Source of the DNA: Pleurostoma richardsiae
Taxonomy: Eukaryota; Ascomycota; Sordariomycetes; Calosphaeriales; Pleurostomataceae
Assembly (NCBI GenBank): GCA_030052745.1
Contig: JANBVO010000002.1
Span: 372,001-436,000 of the forward strand
Direction of reading: 5' to 3'
DNA: 64,000 bases
Positions 32,208-44,040 of this stretch are shown one piece after another (within the stretch, counting starts at the first letter, position 1; every line of letters starts with the position of its first letter). Position numbers and translations under genes: made by a program. The notes under the pieces were generated by a model that ran no database searches, was not told the DNA's origin, and worked only from the letters and a program-made list of their open reading frames with translations.

Positions 32208-32664
32208 ATGGCCTCCTACCTGTCCCTCGCGGGCTTCGTCGGCAAGCGGCCGTGGCTCAAGACCATCCTGAAGCCCCTGTCGAACTGGTACGTCGACGCC
32301 GCCGGCTACCGGAAGATGGGCCTGAGGTAAGGAATAACGAGCACTCCGTCTTGCAATTCGAGCCAATTGAGTCCCGTAGCTGACGCATTACCTCCTGGGA
32401 AACAGAGCCGACGACCTCATCCCCGAGGAGAACGAGTCCGTCCTGCTGGCGCTCAAGCGCCTGCCGCCCAAGGAGGCCTACGACCGCGTCTATCGCATCC
32501 GCCGCGCCGCCCAGCTGTCCCTCACCCACAAGCTGCTGCCCAAGTCGCAGTGGACCAAGGCCGAGGACGACAAGCCCTACCTGGGCCCCATCCTCGAGGA
32601 GATCGCCGCCGAGATCAAGGAGCGGGACGCCCTCGACACCATGACCGTCATCAAGCAGCACTAA
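32208..32664 (+). CDS. qcr7: Cytochrome bc1 complex subunit 7 (14 kDa)
   Basis: The product is 125 aa in two exons (32208-32326, 32406-32664). It is a matrix-side subunit of ubiquinol-cytochrome c reductase that stabilises cytochrome b. The sequence shows the family pattern: ILKPLSNWYVDAAGYRKMGLRADDLIPEENESV, LKRLPPKEAYDRVYRIRRAAQLSL, HKLLPKSQWTKAEDDKPYL and a terminal helix ILEEIAAEIKERDALD. No cleavable presequence is visible, as usual for Qcr7. Length is typical (about 125 aa). The intron between GLR and ADDL is needed for the conserved DDLIPEE start of the central part. The 50 bp before the ATG are A-rich. Confidence 0.97.
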
Positions 32665-33931
32665 GACGGGGAATTGGCGAGGCCGAGAGAATGGAATTGG
32701 AGCGTCCCGGAGCTCCGGGAAGGTCGGAGAGCATTTTGGGAGACGAAGAGGCGGGCTGTTTGCGCATTGTATGTGTATGAGCGTATCACTCGGGATGCGG
32801 TAGAGGAGCGGGGACGGTTCTCGAGCATCAGCAAAGGCCAGCTGCTGGGGACCGGATACTGAGGAGCTGTGTTTGGAGCGCCAGGACTTGTATACATACA
32901 TAGACACCGGATTCCGGCGCGAATACAACCCTATACATCTACTTGCCTCTCGCAAGCCCGTCTGCTGCTGCCAATGCCTCCATTGAAGCCCGAAGCGGCT
33001 GCCTCTTTGAGTTTTTCTAGTTACAGTAATGCCGCCTTACCGAGCCCTCATATCTCTGGGAGACTTTGCTCCCCGTACATCATAGATACAGCACTCATAT
33101 TCTTGCAGCAAGTCACGAAAAGGCGATACTGCGGACAAGACACCAATTTCCTGGGGATCATTGTGGATATATTAGACTACTGTCTCTCTTTGCATCCGGT
33201 AGCCAGAGCCATATCTCAGCCATGCCATACAACCCTCTTCCTCTACGCCTCTTCAACATCCGCCACCCGGCAACTATGTCCATGAGTCCCATCCCTCGTC
33301 TCCGCTATGCTCCAACGACGCGAGCGGCAGCAACAACGCGGTTAACCAAGTTCTATTAGGTCCGAGAAGGGTGGAAGCCTTCATCCAGCTCCCTCCGTCC
33401 TGTGCTCGGAAGAGTATCTGATCGCGCAAAAAAAAGAGAAGAAAGGAAGAAACACCGGGCCGTTCCATATCAGACAGACCTAAAACCGACAGATTGAGGA
33501 ATATAAAGGTTATGCATTGGGCGAAACGGGAGGCGGTGATGCGGCAGTGGATTGACGATGTGGAGCAGGCGCCTCGTTGAAACCTTTTGGGAGAACGAGG
33601 TTCCGTCTGGTGTAACGAGGCGGTCCTCATCGTGCGGCGGCTTGTCTTCTATGAGCAAGTCCGATCTTCCGTCCCAATGCCAAATATGTGACAGATGAAT
33701 TCGTCGTGCCAAAGCCCCATTTCAAGTCCCGGAACTCCCATGTTTAGGTTCGCGAACATCGATGCGGCGTGTGTGCGTCATGATTTTCGTACAATAACCT
33801 GCGTAGCCTGCCGCTCGGTCCCGATGCCAGTCACGGGCCGAGGCTGGTACAAAGTGGTCCGTAGGAGAAGGTCCCACGAGAAGGGAAGAGGTCATGGAGC
33901 ACGAGGCAATCAAGCGTAGAACAGCCAGTCT
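32665..33931. other. Convergent 3' intergenic region
   Basis: 1.27 kb between qcr7 (+) and anp1 (-) 3' ends. It has several frames of 80-140 codons without family resemblance. I see no supported gene. Confidence 0.45.
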
Positions 33932-35453
33932 CTACGCATTTCCGGGCTTCTCCTCGGTGTCGATGTGCCATACGACATAGTTTGGTAAGCCGTAGACGCC
34001 ATAGCCTGCCCGCTTGGCCATCTTAGCGAAGCCCTCTGTCTCGGCCTGGTTCTCGAAGGCGTAGCAGGGGAAGTTGATCCCTACTAAGTGTGAGCAGTGA
34101 ATTGCAATGAGAATTTGGGGATCACCAACCTGAGCGATGGACATCCGCCTTGACGAGGATGTTGACGCCTCCAATGCCGTCGAGGGCAATCTCTTCGTCC
34201 TTGTCGTTTCTCCAGTCACCCATCTTCGCCATGTAAGTCCGGCCGGTGGCATATTGCTTGTAACCTGTTCGGAGACAAAGGTTAGATGCATACCAGACAC
34301 GCATCTTCTTCGTCACGTACCTTCAGCTAGGACGACATCCTTGTCTAAGCTGTTTGCCAGTTTCCGGCCCTTGTCAGATTCAACCCAAGAATTGTAGTCA
34401 ACTGCCACGATGTAAGCGATGGCCCCGGTGCGGAAGTAGGTATGCTCAACGTACATCTTCCCTCAATGTCACGGTTATCCCTGTAACGGTGGAACCAGAT
34501 ATCTAAGCTTTGGTCAGCTACGTATTCCTTCTACTCAGAACCCGCAGCAACTTACTCGGGACAAGAACGTCCCTATCGTGGGCGATGAAGTCCTCGAGGA
34601 TCTTCTTCGGGCTATCGACGATGTCGACGTCCCGCCAGTATACCCACGAGTGCTCGGGTCTCAGAGCACTGGATAGGAGGTAGTTCCGAGCCCTCCCCAT
34701 CAGCTTTCTGCGCGGGCCTTGGGCCTCGAAAGAGTGGCGGTCTTCGACGGACTGGCTCAACGTGGAGCCGAAGTCCTTCTCGACGACCGTAGCGCTCCGG
34801 AAGGGAATCTTGTCGGGGCGTTTCTGGATCCTGTCTAGCTCGGATGCAAGGACAGCGAGAGTGTCATCGACGGAGTCGGAGACGAGGAAAGCCAGGTCGA
34901 TCAGGTTGTGCGGGTATGTCAGCTCAGCGATCAGCTCGAAGTACTTGGAGAGATACGGCGCCGCATCCTTTAGTGGAGTGACGATAAGAACTCGCTCCTC
35001 GTTCTGGACTGCTTTCGTCGTGGACCTGATGGGATTAAGGTCGACGTGTTGGATGGTCGAGGAGTTGATCTCCAACGGCGCATGGTGATTGAAAATGACG
35101 GGCGTGCGGAGGTGGGCATTCCATGCTGCCTGCTCATTGAGCGTCATATCCATCGGGGGCTTCGAAGGTCCCCAGCAATAGAAGCTATAAGCGACAGTCC
35201 GATGTTAGCAAGTCGTGTCCATCATTGCCGGCATATGAATGTGTCTCCTTCGCGCGTGGGGTCTGGCAATCGGGACGAACCTTTGCATCTCGGACGCGGA
35301 GGTTCTGATGCCGCGCCATAATAATAAAATGACGCCGGTGACTGCGAGGAGTAGCAGGAATCGCGTCCGGGTGAGGAAGACCCATATCGCTCTTGTGGGA
35401 GGAAGCTGTGCCCTGGCCGCCTTCCAGTTGATGCCACCCTTGGGAAGAAGCAT
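33932..35453 (-). CDS. anp1: Mannan polymerase II subunit, Anp1/Mnn9/Van1 family (GT62)
   Basis: The product is 404 aa from six exons (35453-35281, 35184-34556, 34502-34455, 34401-34321, 34264-34130, 34080-33932). It is a Golgi type II membrane alpha-1,6-mannosyltransferase subunit that extends the mannan backbone of wall glycoproteins. A short basic cytosolic tail (MLLPKGGINWKAARAQL) precedes one membrane anchor (about 30-48). The catalytic region has RVLIVTPLKDAAPYL, LTYPHNLIDLAFLV, VEKDFGSTLSQSVEDRHS and the metal-binding WRDVDIVDS (DVD at 243-245), then NIWFHRYRDNRDIEGRFDYN, DGIGGVNILVKADVHRSGIN and a C-terminal PNYVVWHIDTEEKPGNA. The N-terminal part (FYCWGPSKPPMDMT) follows the Anp1 branch rather than Mnn9 or Van1. 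The exons of 48 and 81 nt are easily missed, and all junctions keep frame. Confidence 0.93.
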
Positions 35454-37517
35454 CGTCGAGCTCTCTTGGGTGGCCCTCGGCACCACCCTAAGCGTCCAGC
35501 AGGCAATGGATCAATTAGACCACCTCGTGTCGCCGTGCTCAGCGATGTTGCGCGGGGGAGCCTCGATCAGCAAAGTGCGTGTGGCACGCGGAGAATTGTC
35601 GTGGCACCTGGTCTCAGAGAACAGAGAATTTGGCGAAGTCGACCCGGATCGACGAGAGCCGCGGCGGCGAGGGAGGCAAGAGGTCGAAGGGCGCCGGTTG
35701 GGACGGACTAGACGCAGGTACAGGCGATGCGGCTCGGATGGAGGTTGGAAGCTGTGGTTAGTCGAGGCCCGTGAAAAGTCGTGCAATGGGATGGATGGGG
35801 CGTATCAGGATCGATCGGTAGCAGAGCGAGAGTTAAGGAGAAGGGCCGCGCTGAGCAGGAGCGGCCTATCACTGCAGGCGTCGACGGAAATGGAAGAGTT
35901 GGCGCGAATTACGAGAGCCGGGGTTCAGGCTCAACCTGTTCACAGGCACAGGCGCGGGAGCGTTGCGTTGCGCAACAAGACGAGGGAGTCCCCGGTACAT
36001 CAGATTTGCCTGAATGCTCAGTGGTGCCGCACATCCCACGCCCCACTCCAACTGCGGTGGAAGTCCCTGGTACCTGCTGGGGGGGTCTTGGCTCTCCGTC
36101 TTCATCCTCCACAGCGTGCGAACAGTGAACACACATGGATTCCAGTGACGGCGTGCCGCTGGGTGCACGTGGAACCAATGCGGCCACCATTTGAGGTTTC
36201 TTAATTATGCGTTAAAAGACATAGATAGTTGCAAGTTTAGCATACCTACCTACCTACCTGTCTAGGTACTGTAAGTAGAATCTGATCTCTGCGTGCGCCC
36301 ATGCTGTCTGTCGCGTCTGACACCTGCACGGAGTGTCGGCTAGTCATTAGGGATGGAGTACCCGTGACATCTGAGCGCTAGCAAAACACGGAGATGCCCA
36401 CCGTCTCCGGAACCTGGAGGAGTACTAGGGACAAACAATCATGATCGATCACCGATCTGGCAGACAGACGGGCAAGGCTTCTGGCCGCTCCGCCGTCCAC
36501 TGTCCACCGGCCACTGCCCACATTTCTTAGCGAGGTTCCCAGGTTCGGTTCTCGCGCAAAGCCGCCAATACTGCACTCAACTTGGTTGGGAGTCTGAGCC
36601 AGCTGCGTGTACAGAATACTACATGCCATGTAAGGCAGGATTCGACCGCAGCACGTAGGTATCCTGCTGACACCAGCACCGCCAGCAGTCCGCTCGGCCA
36701 CTTGGAAATGTTTCTTTCACCACCCTGGATGGATTACTTGCAAAGACGACTGCCACGCAAGCCATGTGTCAGGAATCTGTGGCCTGTAAGTGTAGGATGT
36801 AGGGCTTCGTGGGCGGTGTCCTCAGCTGCCTCGTCTATTTATAACGATGGTATCCGTGCCACTCAAGAAGTTTCCTCAAAAGCGATATTATAGGCCATTA
36901 TACCGCAATGTTTCCTGTCGGGATTGTCTCCGATTTCGAGTCCTCGGGCTGTGGCCCAATGTGTGATGCTGAGCATGAGGGCCTCTCTTCACCACGGCCA
37001 AAAGCTCCGGGCCCGTTCGTGATGACGCCGTCTATGGAGTGCGGAGTACGAAGCCCAGGAACCTGAAACGTCTTAAAAGAATTTGCTGTCGCTATCGCGT
37101 CGCCGGGGAATCCTAACGTTCGCAGGTCGGGCCCGTCCACTTCCTCTGCTTACGGTTCTCGCTGCCACATCCCAGGGCTTGCCGGCCCGGATTTATTGTT
37201 TCCAACTCCGGGGCTCGATGCCAGGCAGGCAGCAGCTGAGCCAGCAGAAAGGGCTGCTAAATGGACTTCACGTGAGCGGGTGTAGCAGTCGTGCCAGCTG
37301 AGCGCGCTTGACAAATCAAGGGCGCGTTTCATATATGAAATCGTCATAGCCCGGAATCCGGGCAATTGACCCTCAATCTCTTATCTCTCTGCCTTGCCTT
37401 GCCTTGCCTTGGTCCTGTCATGCGTGCCTCCGTCTTCTTCGGTCTACGCCCTCAACTTGCGTAGGGAGCAGCGTAAACTCGTTGCCCAGTGGCGACCCTG
37501 GCTCTCTCTCTCGACTA
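35454..37517. promoter_or_regulatory. 2.1-kb divergent intergenic region, anp1 / mag1
   Basis: It holds the promoters of anp1 (-) and the DNA glycosylase (+). A long plus-strand opening (about 35239-36204) overlaps anp1 exon 1 and has no family features. A CCTA repeat lies at 36243-36258, and a CCTTG repeat (ccttgccttgccttgcctt) at about 37392-37410, just upstream of the glycosylase. Confidence 0.5.
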
Positions 37518-38849
37518 ATGGTCGCAAGGCTCTTGCCTCTTCCCTCCGCAAGCTCATTACCAATTCGAAGTTTGCAGTGTTTATCGAGAGCCCTAGGGCC
37601 ATTGTCGGTCTGCCGAGAACACTCGTCTGCTACAGTCTCTCAGGCGTCTCCCGCAGCAGCAAGAATGGCCGCCCGCAGATCCGCCCGCCTGAGCGCTCAG
37701 GCCAGCGACAAAGCAGCCGGGACGTCCTCAACGGAGCCAATGCCGCCGCCTCCCCCTCCACCTACCAAGTCTCGAAAGAGAAAGTCCCCGGCCTCGAACG
37801 AGACCGCAAATGGGACCGCACCAGCTCCTCCCACCACCCCGCAGAAGCGGCGTGCCCCAAGAGCCACCGCACCTCCCCCAGCCACCCCGACCCCGAGCGC
37901 CGTCGGCCTCATCGCCGAAACTGCCGCTGTCAAGGCGCCTCGGACGCCTAGGCACAAGACCGTCGACCGCCTCGCCGACCCGAACGCCACCAATGCGCCG
38001 CTCCTCTCGCCCGAGACGTCCCGCCTCGTGGCCCGGCCGCCCGTCGAGTCCGTCTCGCCCTCCAAGGTGAGCGCTCCGAGGACGACGACGGCCAACATCC
38101 TCGAGGAGGCCTGCCGGCACCTCGTCAACGTCGACCCGCGGATGAAGCGTCTCGTCGAGGCGCACCACTGCCGCATCTTCAGCCCGGAGGGCCTGGCCGA
38201 GGAGATCGACCCCTTCGAGTCGCTCGCCAGCGGCATCATCTCGCAGCAGGTGTCCGGCGCCGCCGCGCGGGCCATCAAGGCCCGGTTCGTCGCGCTTTTC
38301 GACGATGAAGACGGCGGCGACGAAGTCAACGGCAACGGCGCGACTGCTGCCAGTGACGACAACGACGAGGAGGCCGCCGCCACCCCCAGGAAGAAGAGGT
38401 TCCCGCACCCGTCGAGCGTGGCCGCCACCCCCCTCGAGACGCTCCGCACCGCGGGCCTCTCCCAGCGCAAGGCCGAGTACGTGCAGGGCCTGGCGGCCAA
38501 GTTCGCGTCGGGCGAGCTGTCGGCGCGCCTGCTGGCCGACGCGCCCTACGAGGAGGTGCTGGAGCGGCTGACGGCGGTGCGCGGGCTGGGCCGCTGGAGC
38601 GTCGAGATGTTCGCCTGCTTCGGGCTCAAGCGCATGGACGTCTTCAGCCTGGGCGACCTGGGCGTGCAGCGGGGGATGGCGGCGTTCGTGGGCCGGGACG
38701 TCGCGAGGCTCAAGGCCAAGGGCGGCAAGTGGAAGTACATGAGCGAGGCGGAGATGGAGGAGATCGCGGCGCGGTTCGCGCCGTACCGGAGCGTGTTCAT
38801 GTGGTACATGTGGCGCGTGGAGGAGACGGACGTCAGCACGCTGGAGTAG
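37518..38849 (+). CDS. mag1: DNA-3-methyladenine glycosylase (HhH-GPD family)
   Basis: The enzyme removes alkylated bases such as 3-methyladenine in base excision repair. From the first in-frame ATG (37518) it is 443 aa; from the next, at 37665, it is 394 aa beginning MAARRSARLSAQ. The stretch between them (MVARLLPLPSASSLPIRSLQ, then rich in Ser/Arg) looks like a mitochondrial presequence, so two isoforms may exist. A Pro-rich basic tail with a KSRKRK nuclear signal follows. The catalytic domain runs from about NILEEACRHLVNVDPRM: SLASGIISQQVSGAAARAI, AGLSQRKAEYVQGLA, the hairpin VRGLGRWSVEMF and the catalytic Asp380 (SLGDLG). An acidic linker (DDEDGGDEVNGNG) interrupts the fold as in other fungi. 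It is a single exon. Confidence 0.93.
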   Translation: MVARLLPLPSASSLPIRSLQCLSRALGPLSVCREHSSATVSQASPAAARMAARRSARLSAQASDKAAGTSSTEPMPPPPPPPTKSRKRKSPASNETANGTAPAPPTTPQKRRAPRATAPPPATPTPSAVGLIAETAAVKAPRTPRHKTVDRLADPNATNAPLLSPETSRLVARPPVESVSPSKVSAPRTTTANILEEACRHLVNVDPRMKRLVEAHHCRIFSPEGLAEEIDPFESLASGIISQQVSGAAARAIKARFVALFDDEDGGDEVNGNGATAASDDNDEEAAATPRKKRFPHPSSVAATPLETLRTAGLSQRKAEYVQGLAAKFASGELSARLLADAPYEEVLERLTAVRGLGRWSVEMFACFGLKRMDVFSLGDLGVQRGMAAFVGRDVARLKAKGGKWKYMSEAEMEEIAARFAPYRSVFMWYMWRVEETDVSTLE

Positions 38850-39185
38850 CGGGAGGCAGTAGGCGTACGTGGGGGGCGTGATATCGTCATTCGGACGAAG
38901 ACACGGTGGCGGGATCCCGCCGGGTTAGCCGCTCCTACGGTCCTTTCACCGACAAGAGGGCCATTGCATCTCAACATGAGGTAGCGGGGGGGAATCCCCG
39001 TCCTCCTCTCCTGGTCGTTGCTGCCGAGGCATCGGAGCTTGGCATGTTATCGCCCGGGGGTCATCACCGGGCAATACGTAGACAGACGTCGGGACCCAGC
39101 TTCCACGCGTCCATGGCAGACATGCCCTCTCCGGGATACTGGCCGATTTCATGAGGGTCAAGAAAGAGAGGTTTCAAGTAGACAC

Positions 39186-39217
39186 GTCCCCACAAGGACA
39201 TGTCCCCACAAGGACAT
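39186..39217. repeat. 16-bp direct tandem duplication
   Basis: The unit gtccccacaaggacat occurs twice back to back with no mismatch. The unit is itself partly palindromic (gtcc...ggac). Confidence 0.8.
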
Positions 39218-42200
39218 AAGACCCATGGCATGTATATATATTACGTGTCCAGGACATTCTACACTCGTCTCGAAAGCCCCTCCCCGGAATCAAGCTTTCT
39301 AATCAATGCATTAGCCCTGGATATACTGCGCAACTGCCGCAATCCAGATTGCCAGGCTACTCGAGCCCGATCCCGCGTGGCATCAAGCTGCGAAAGCTAG
39401 GGTTGTCACCGCCCCCCTCGAGGTCCCCCATACAACGGCGCCGCCGCTGGCTCGATGTTATTCTTAGCAAGAACAAGAAGTTCAAAGGAGGCATAGCAGA
39501 AGAAAAAGTATCTTTGTACGATGCCGCCCGGGAAGGCAAGTACGCGCGTTCCACCGACACGCGTACAGCAGGTGGGCGGCAGCAGCGTGGATCAAGGTTA
39601 ATTCCGCCCAAGAGTGGGCGCCCGTCGTCTCTTCGTTGTGAAGAGTTCTGGTTAGGAAGAACTTCTGGAACGAGAAGCAGATTAGGCTGTGATGGGAGAA
39701 TTGCGAGAAACATGTTTCAAGAGCCTTTGGAATGCCCGACGGCATGTTTTTGACAGCAAGCGGCAAAGCTCGCCGGGCTGATGCGGTTTCAACACCGCCT
39801 CTTCCGGCCCGCCTGAGACGTCTGGCGGGAGACGAGTCGCGCCTATCCGTCGCGCACAACTGGGGGTGCTGTATGTCCAAGAAAGATCCGTCCGGATTCC
39901 TGCATCTGTAAAGAAGTGAAAGAGATAATCTTGCCATCACAAGACGGAGAGGTCAAGACAGCAACGAATCATGGAATTCGTCATAGTTGTAGCCGCCGTG
40001 ATCAACAAAACAAGGGTCTGGCTCGGGAGATGCGAAAAGAGACCGCCGTTCCAGAAACGCGGATCTTCACAGGCGGCTGTGCCAAGATAGGAGCGCCGAT
40101 TGTCGTTTGAGGTCTCGTCGCAGGTTCCAGGTCGCCCGGCTGTATGGTGTAACTGGTGACCGCGCAAGGAAGCTCGCCTGACATCATCGCATGTTGGGTT
40201 TCAATGCAAACTTTCCCAAGGGGCTGTCAGTCGTCTTTGACAGACAGCCGGTAAAGCAGCATCGCAGGCTCGCTGACGATGCATTCGCACAAGGCCGGCA
40301 ATTGCACTGTACAGTGTGGGGGAGGTACTGACCCATATTTAAACTGAACAATGGCGGAGGTCGCAGAGGGCTTGTTGACTTTCCTCGCAAGCTAGTCAAT
40401 AACGGTGAACCGTGGGAGGCTTTCGTCCGCCAGTCCCTGGACCGTCTCGCACAGAGGGGTGGCTGCAGAGAGTTGCCGATCAGGGATCCGAACCCACTTG
40501 CCAGATCTGCTCAGGGGCGTGAAATTAGGACGCTGATACGCAAAATGAGCAGGACCACATGCAAAATGATAACCAGCAAACCATTGGAACGCGGAGCCAT
40601 GATCTTCTGCAAAACGCTGGGATATCAGGGCCTGATAGTGAAGTAGCAGCGACATGCATCGCTCTGCGCGGTGTTGTTCCGCTTAGAAGGTGACCAAGTG
40701 CGCACATTGTACGGAGATACCCCGTAGTCCGTACTGTACACAAGGGTCCGGTCTTAGCGAAAGCAAAGAAGTCAAGGGAGCCGGGCACAAAGCATTGTCG
40801 CGCGCCAGCTTGGGCCGCAGGGTCGCGGTGTCCATTGCATCGTGCGAGATATCTAAAATTGGGATGTGTGGTGGGGGAGATGCAACTGGATCATCATGAT
40901 GGCCGGGATCGATTCAAGAAAATTCCGCCTGAAGCTTGCGTGTTTAGCGCAGGCGAGAGCAGTCCTGGCCGCGCCTAAACGAGGTCGAAAAGCAAGAGAC
41001 TCTCCGGAGAGACGGGCGACGTAACTGCAGCCGAATTCTGATTCCCCAATTGCCCTCGAGTCGCACACCACCTTTTCCGAGGCAGGTTTTGTGACTAGTC
41101 AGCTAGCACAATGTGGTTGCCGGCTTTTTCGTGTCGTCGTCTGTTGGCGCGGGAGCTCCACCGGGGACTCGTAATCCTCCGCTTGCAGATTGAACAAGGT
41201 AAACCGATTTTTTTCTCTGTTTTTGCCATCGAGGAACGAAGGTCAGGACATATCTGGCGGGCTCATCGTGATCAATGCCTGCCATGGGGAGCCAGTTGCG
41301 CAGAATTGAGCGTGAGACATGCCAGCACTTGTGAGGAATTCGGGTGTTCCCAGCGATGTGAGCCCCTGGCCCTCGTAGCAACGCCGGAGATTGTCCCGAT
41401 GGCCGGCGCATGTATCGAGGTACCAGCACATCATCAGGTCTTCAGCTACCTTGGATTTGCCCCCCAGAAGCTAAAGTCACGGTAGCTTGCGTAGATGATG
41501 CTGATAGTGCAGATGTACCCCATCTCGGCTCTGTGCGTACTATGTAGTCTGGACCACGGACGGTCTGTTACCTGTGGTTAGTGGTGATAGACAGTCTCGG
41601 CGACCGATTCGGCTGCATTGGAGCAGAGTCGGTGCGCCACGAACGGGTAGCTCAACCGGCCACCCACGCCGCGGCTTCGCTGGCTTGGCTGCTGGGATAC
41701 AGGTACACTCGCAGCCACTCCAGAGAACCCCGGAAGGGGTGAAGGCTCTTACTATGTACGCACGATGCTATCTCGACGTTGAAGGGCCCCTGCGGTGGCC
41801 GGACCACCCGTGGGCTGTCGAGGCTTTTGGTGGCAGAGGCAATCTCGCCAGTGAGCTTGTGATATTGCAGCTCTTCCTGATGGGGCCAAGGGGAATGCGA
41901 GCAAGCCATCTCAAGCCGGTTTGGCGCGGTAGCAGAGGCAACCCCTGTCCTGCTGCGGCGAAGCACTGATTGCACCTTGCAAGCTCCGGCCGTGGGTGTG
42001 GGCCGGAGTGCGCACTCGGCACTCGGTGCACTCCCCGGGGTCAAACGGGTCGAACGGGGTGCCGGAGAAACCTGCTGCAGACGCAGACATACCTGCACAG
42101 TTGCTGCACGTTGCTGGAAGCCGAGAGGTGGACGAAGGCGTGAGACGCAGCGCGAGAGGCCTCAACCTCAACAAGAGCAGCAGCGCAGAGCAAGCTGCAG

Positions 42201-42237
42201 AGGGGGTTGGTGGTCGGTCAACCGTCCGGATGGGCTT

Positions 42238-42260
42238 GGCTGCATGGCTGCATGGCTGCA
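42238..42260. repeat. GGCTGCAT tandem repeat, nearly 3 units
   Basis: Octamer ggctgcat repeated about 2.9 times in the gene-poor region. No coding role is seen. Confidence 0.75.
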
Positions 42261-44040
42261 GATAGACAGAGAGGATTGTGGACGACGGCAGGGCGGACGG
42301 GGCATCTTTATCAGTGATCCTCTGCAGCCTCCCTCTTTCTTGGCTGCTGCCTCTCTCTGTACTCCTTGCTCCGTCCGTACACCTTACAAGGTAGTAGTAG
42401 TATTCCGAGCCGGCGATGCGTGGATGAGGACGACGATGACGGAGGATGCATAATGGCATAGAGGACGGAATACTGTGTAACAAATGCGGTCTCTCGCCTG
42501 TTCATACGGAGTACCACTTCACGCAGGACTCACAGGAATAGCTATGGCGTGTTTACTCGGAGGTACCTGACGTAGCGTCGGATCTGCGAATTGAACCTGA
42601 CCTCCAATGCCTCCCATTGCCTCAGCAAGCTTAGGTACCATCAGCCAGGGTACCTAGGGTAGACCGTAGCATCAGGTAGGTAGGCCAGGTACGTAGCGAC
42701 GTAGCGACTCCGTAACGCGGCACGCTAAAAAGGGAGGAGGAGCTTCACTCACCTCAGGTTTTCCCCCTTTTCCCGCACGCCCCCCCCTGCCTCTCCCCTT
42801 CTCCTCCCCATCTCCACGCATTTTTGCTGCCAGATGTGAGAGAAGGCCGTGTGCACTCGCGAGGTTGGAGCAGGTGGCGTGAGCCTAACAATAACGCTGG
42901 TATCACCCGCCCTTGGGATTATTAGCTCCAATTAACCCCCTTCTGGCGCCCCCCTTCCCTTCCCTGGCCCTGGCCCGCCCTTCCCTTTCCTCAAGCCACG
43001 CCCGCCCACATAACTCAGTCCCGTCCGGCCTGTTACCACGGGGATTTCCTCTCTCTTGTCTTCGACTTCTCAAATACGTCCGTTTTCCCTTCGACACATT
43101 CGCTACTGTCCATATTTTTTCTCGGCGAGGAAGGAAGCAGAGTTTTGCAGAGGACCAGCCAGGCATCGTCGTAACAGTCACTGTCACAACTGCCCCTCGC
43201 TTATACTCGACTCTCTCGAAAAGTCTAAATCCTGTCGCGTTCGCGTCTCGAGACCACCCGTCCGGAATCCGCGATCCAGGAAACTCTACGCCTCTCCCGC
43301 AATCCCGAGGAGACTCTTGAGTTTATCTGAACCAGAAGGTGCGTAATGGATGCTGCGTCGTGCTCTCACTCTCCCGTCATCAATCGTCGTCCTCGCCCCG
43401 ATGCCTCGCAACCGTCCACATGCTCCTTCCACCCCCTTTTTTTTCTGCCGGCGCCGAGCTCGTGAAGAACCGAGCAGCTCGGGCTCCAACGGCCTCCACG
43501 CGTCCAACGGGCAACAAGAACGAATTGCTCCTTCTGCAACAACTCCAACCTGCCATACTTGGCCACCGCTTTTCCATTTCTTGTCATGAAGAAGCAGCGG
43601 AAATGGCTTGTGAGGCAATTGCGACCGGGATGGCCTGATTCACCACCAAGATAGCTCGCCCCCCAGCCATTCTTTCCCCGACAGGTCAGGGCCGAGCGAC
43701 AAGGAGGGCGAGGAGGAGCAACACCACAGCCATCTATCCTTTGCTGTCCATCGACCGAGAAGGCCTGGCTTCGACATCAGATCACGCCTGGTTCCTTTGG
43801 TCTCGGTTTTCTTGATGAAACTTTGGCCTGAACGCTAGCAATATTTGTTTTTGGACCGGGTTCTCGTGCAGCATTCCAACTTGTAGATTCTACTCCATCT
43901 GGACCCATCCGTTCCGCCTGCCACTCCCCATTGACCACGCTCAGCACATCTCTTTCGAACTGTCACCTACACCGGTCTCTTGACGATTGCAGCTGGCGAC
44001 GTTTTATCAGAGCCACCGCTAACCAGCGACAGTCATCAAG

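Larger units (their letters stand above)
38850..44040. other. 5.2-kb gene-poor region upstream of ecm33
   Basis: I find no supported gene. Frames up to about 190 codons on both strands lack conserved motifs. Visible structure: a perfect 16-bp tandem duplication (39186-39217), a GGCTGCAT repeat (42238-42260), a block dense in TAGGTA and ACGTAGCG repeats (about 42630-42720), a C/T-rich belt (about 42760-42810, 42930-43000) and a pyrimidine-rich leader running to the ecm33 ATG. The distal part is probably the ecm33 promoter and a long 5' UTR; the rest is unexplained. Confidence 0.5.

Noticed and set aside
35239-36204. 321-codon open stretch antisense to anp1 exon 1
   Set aside because: Arg-rich with no domain features, overlaps the well-supported anp1 first exon and promoter; likely a chance opening.
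37404-37517. Upstream extension of the DNA glycosylase frame
   Set aside because: It begins at a non-ATG codon in a CCTTG repeat. The first in-frame ATG is at 37518.
40470-40520. GGTTCGGATCC tRNA-like box on the minus strand
   Set aside because: The stem does not pair over five bases and no D arm or anticodon arm is visible upstream.
41911-42483. 190-codon minus-strand frame in the gene-poor gap
   Set aside because: Low complexity and repeats within it, no motif or conserved feature; not supported as a gene.
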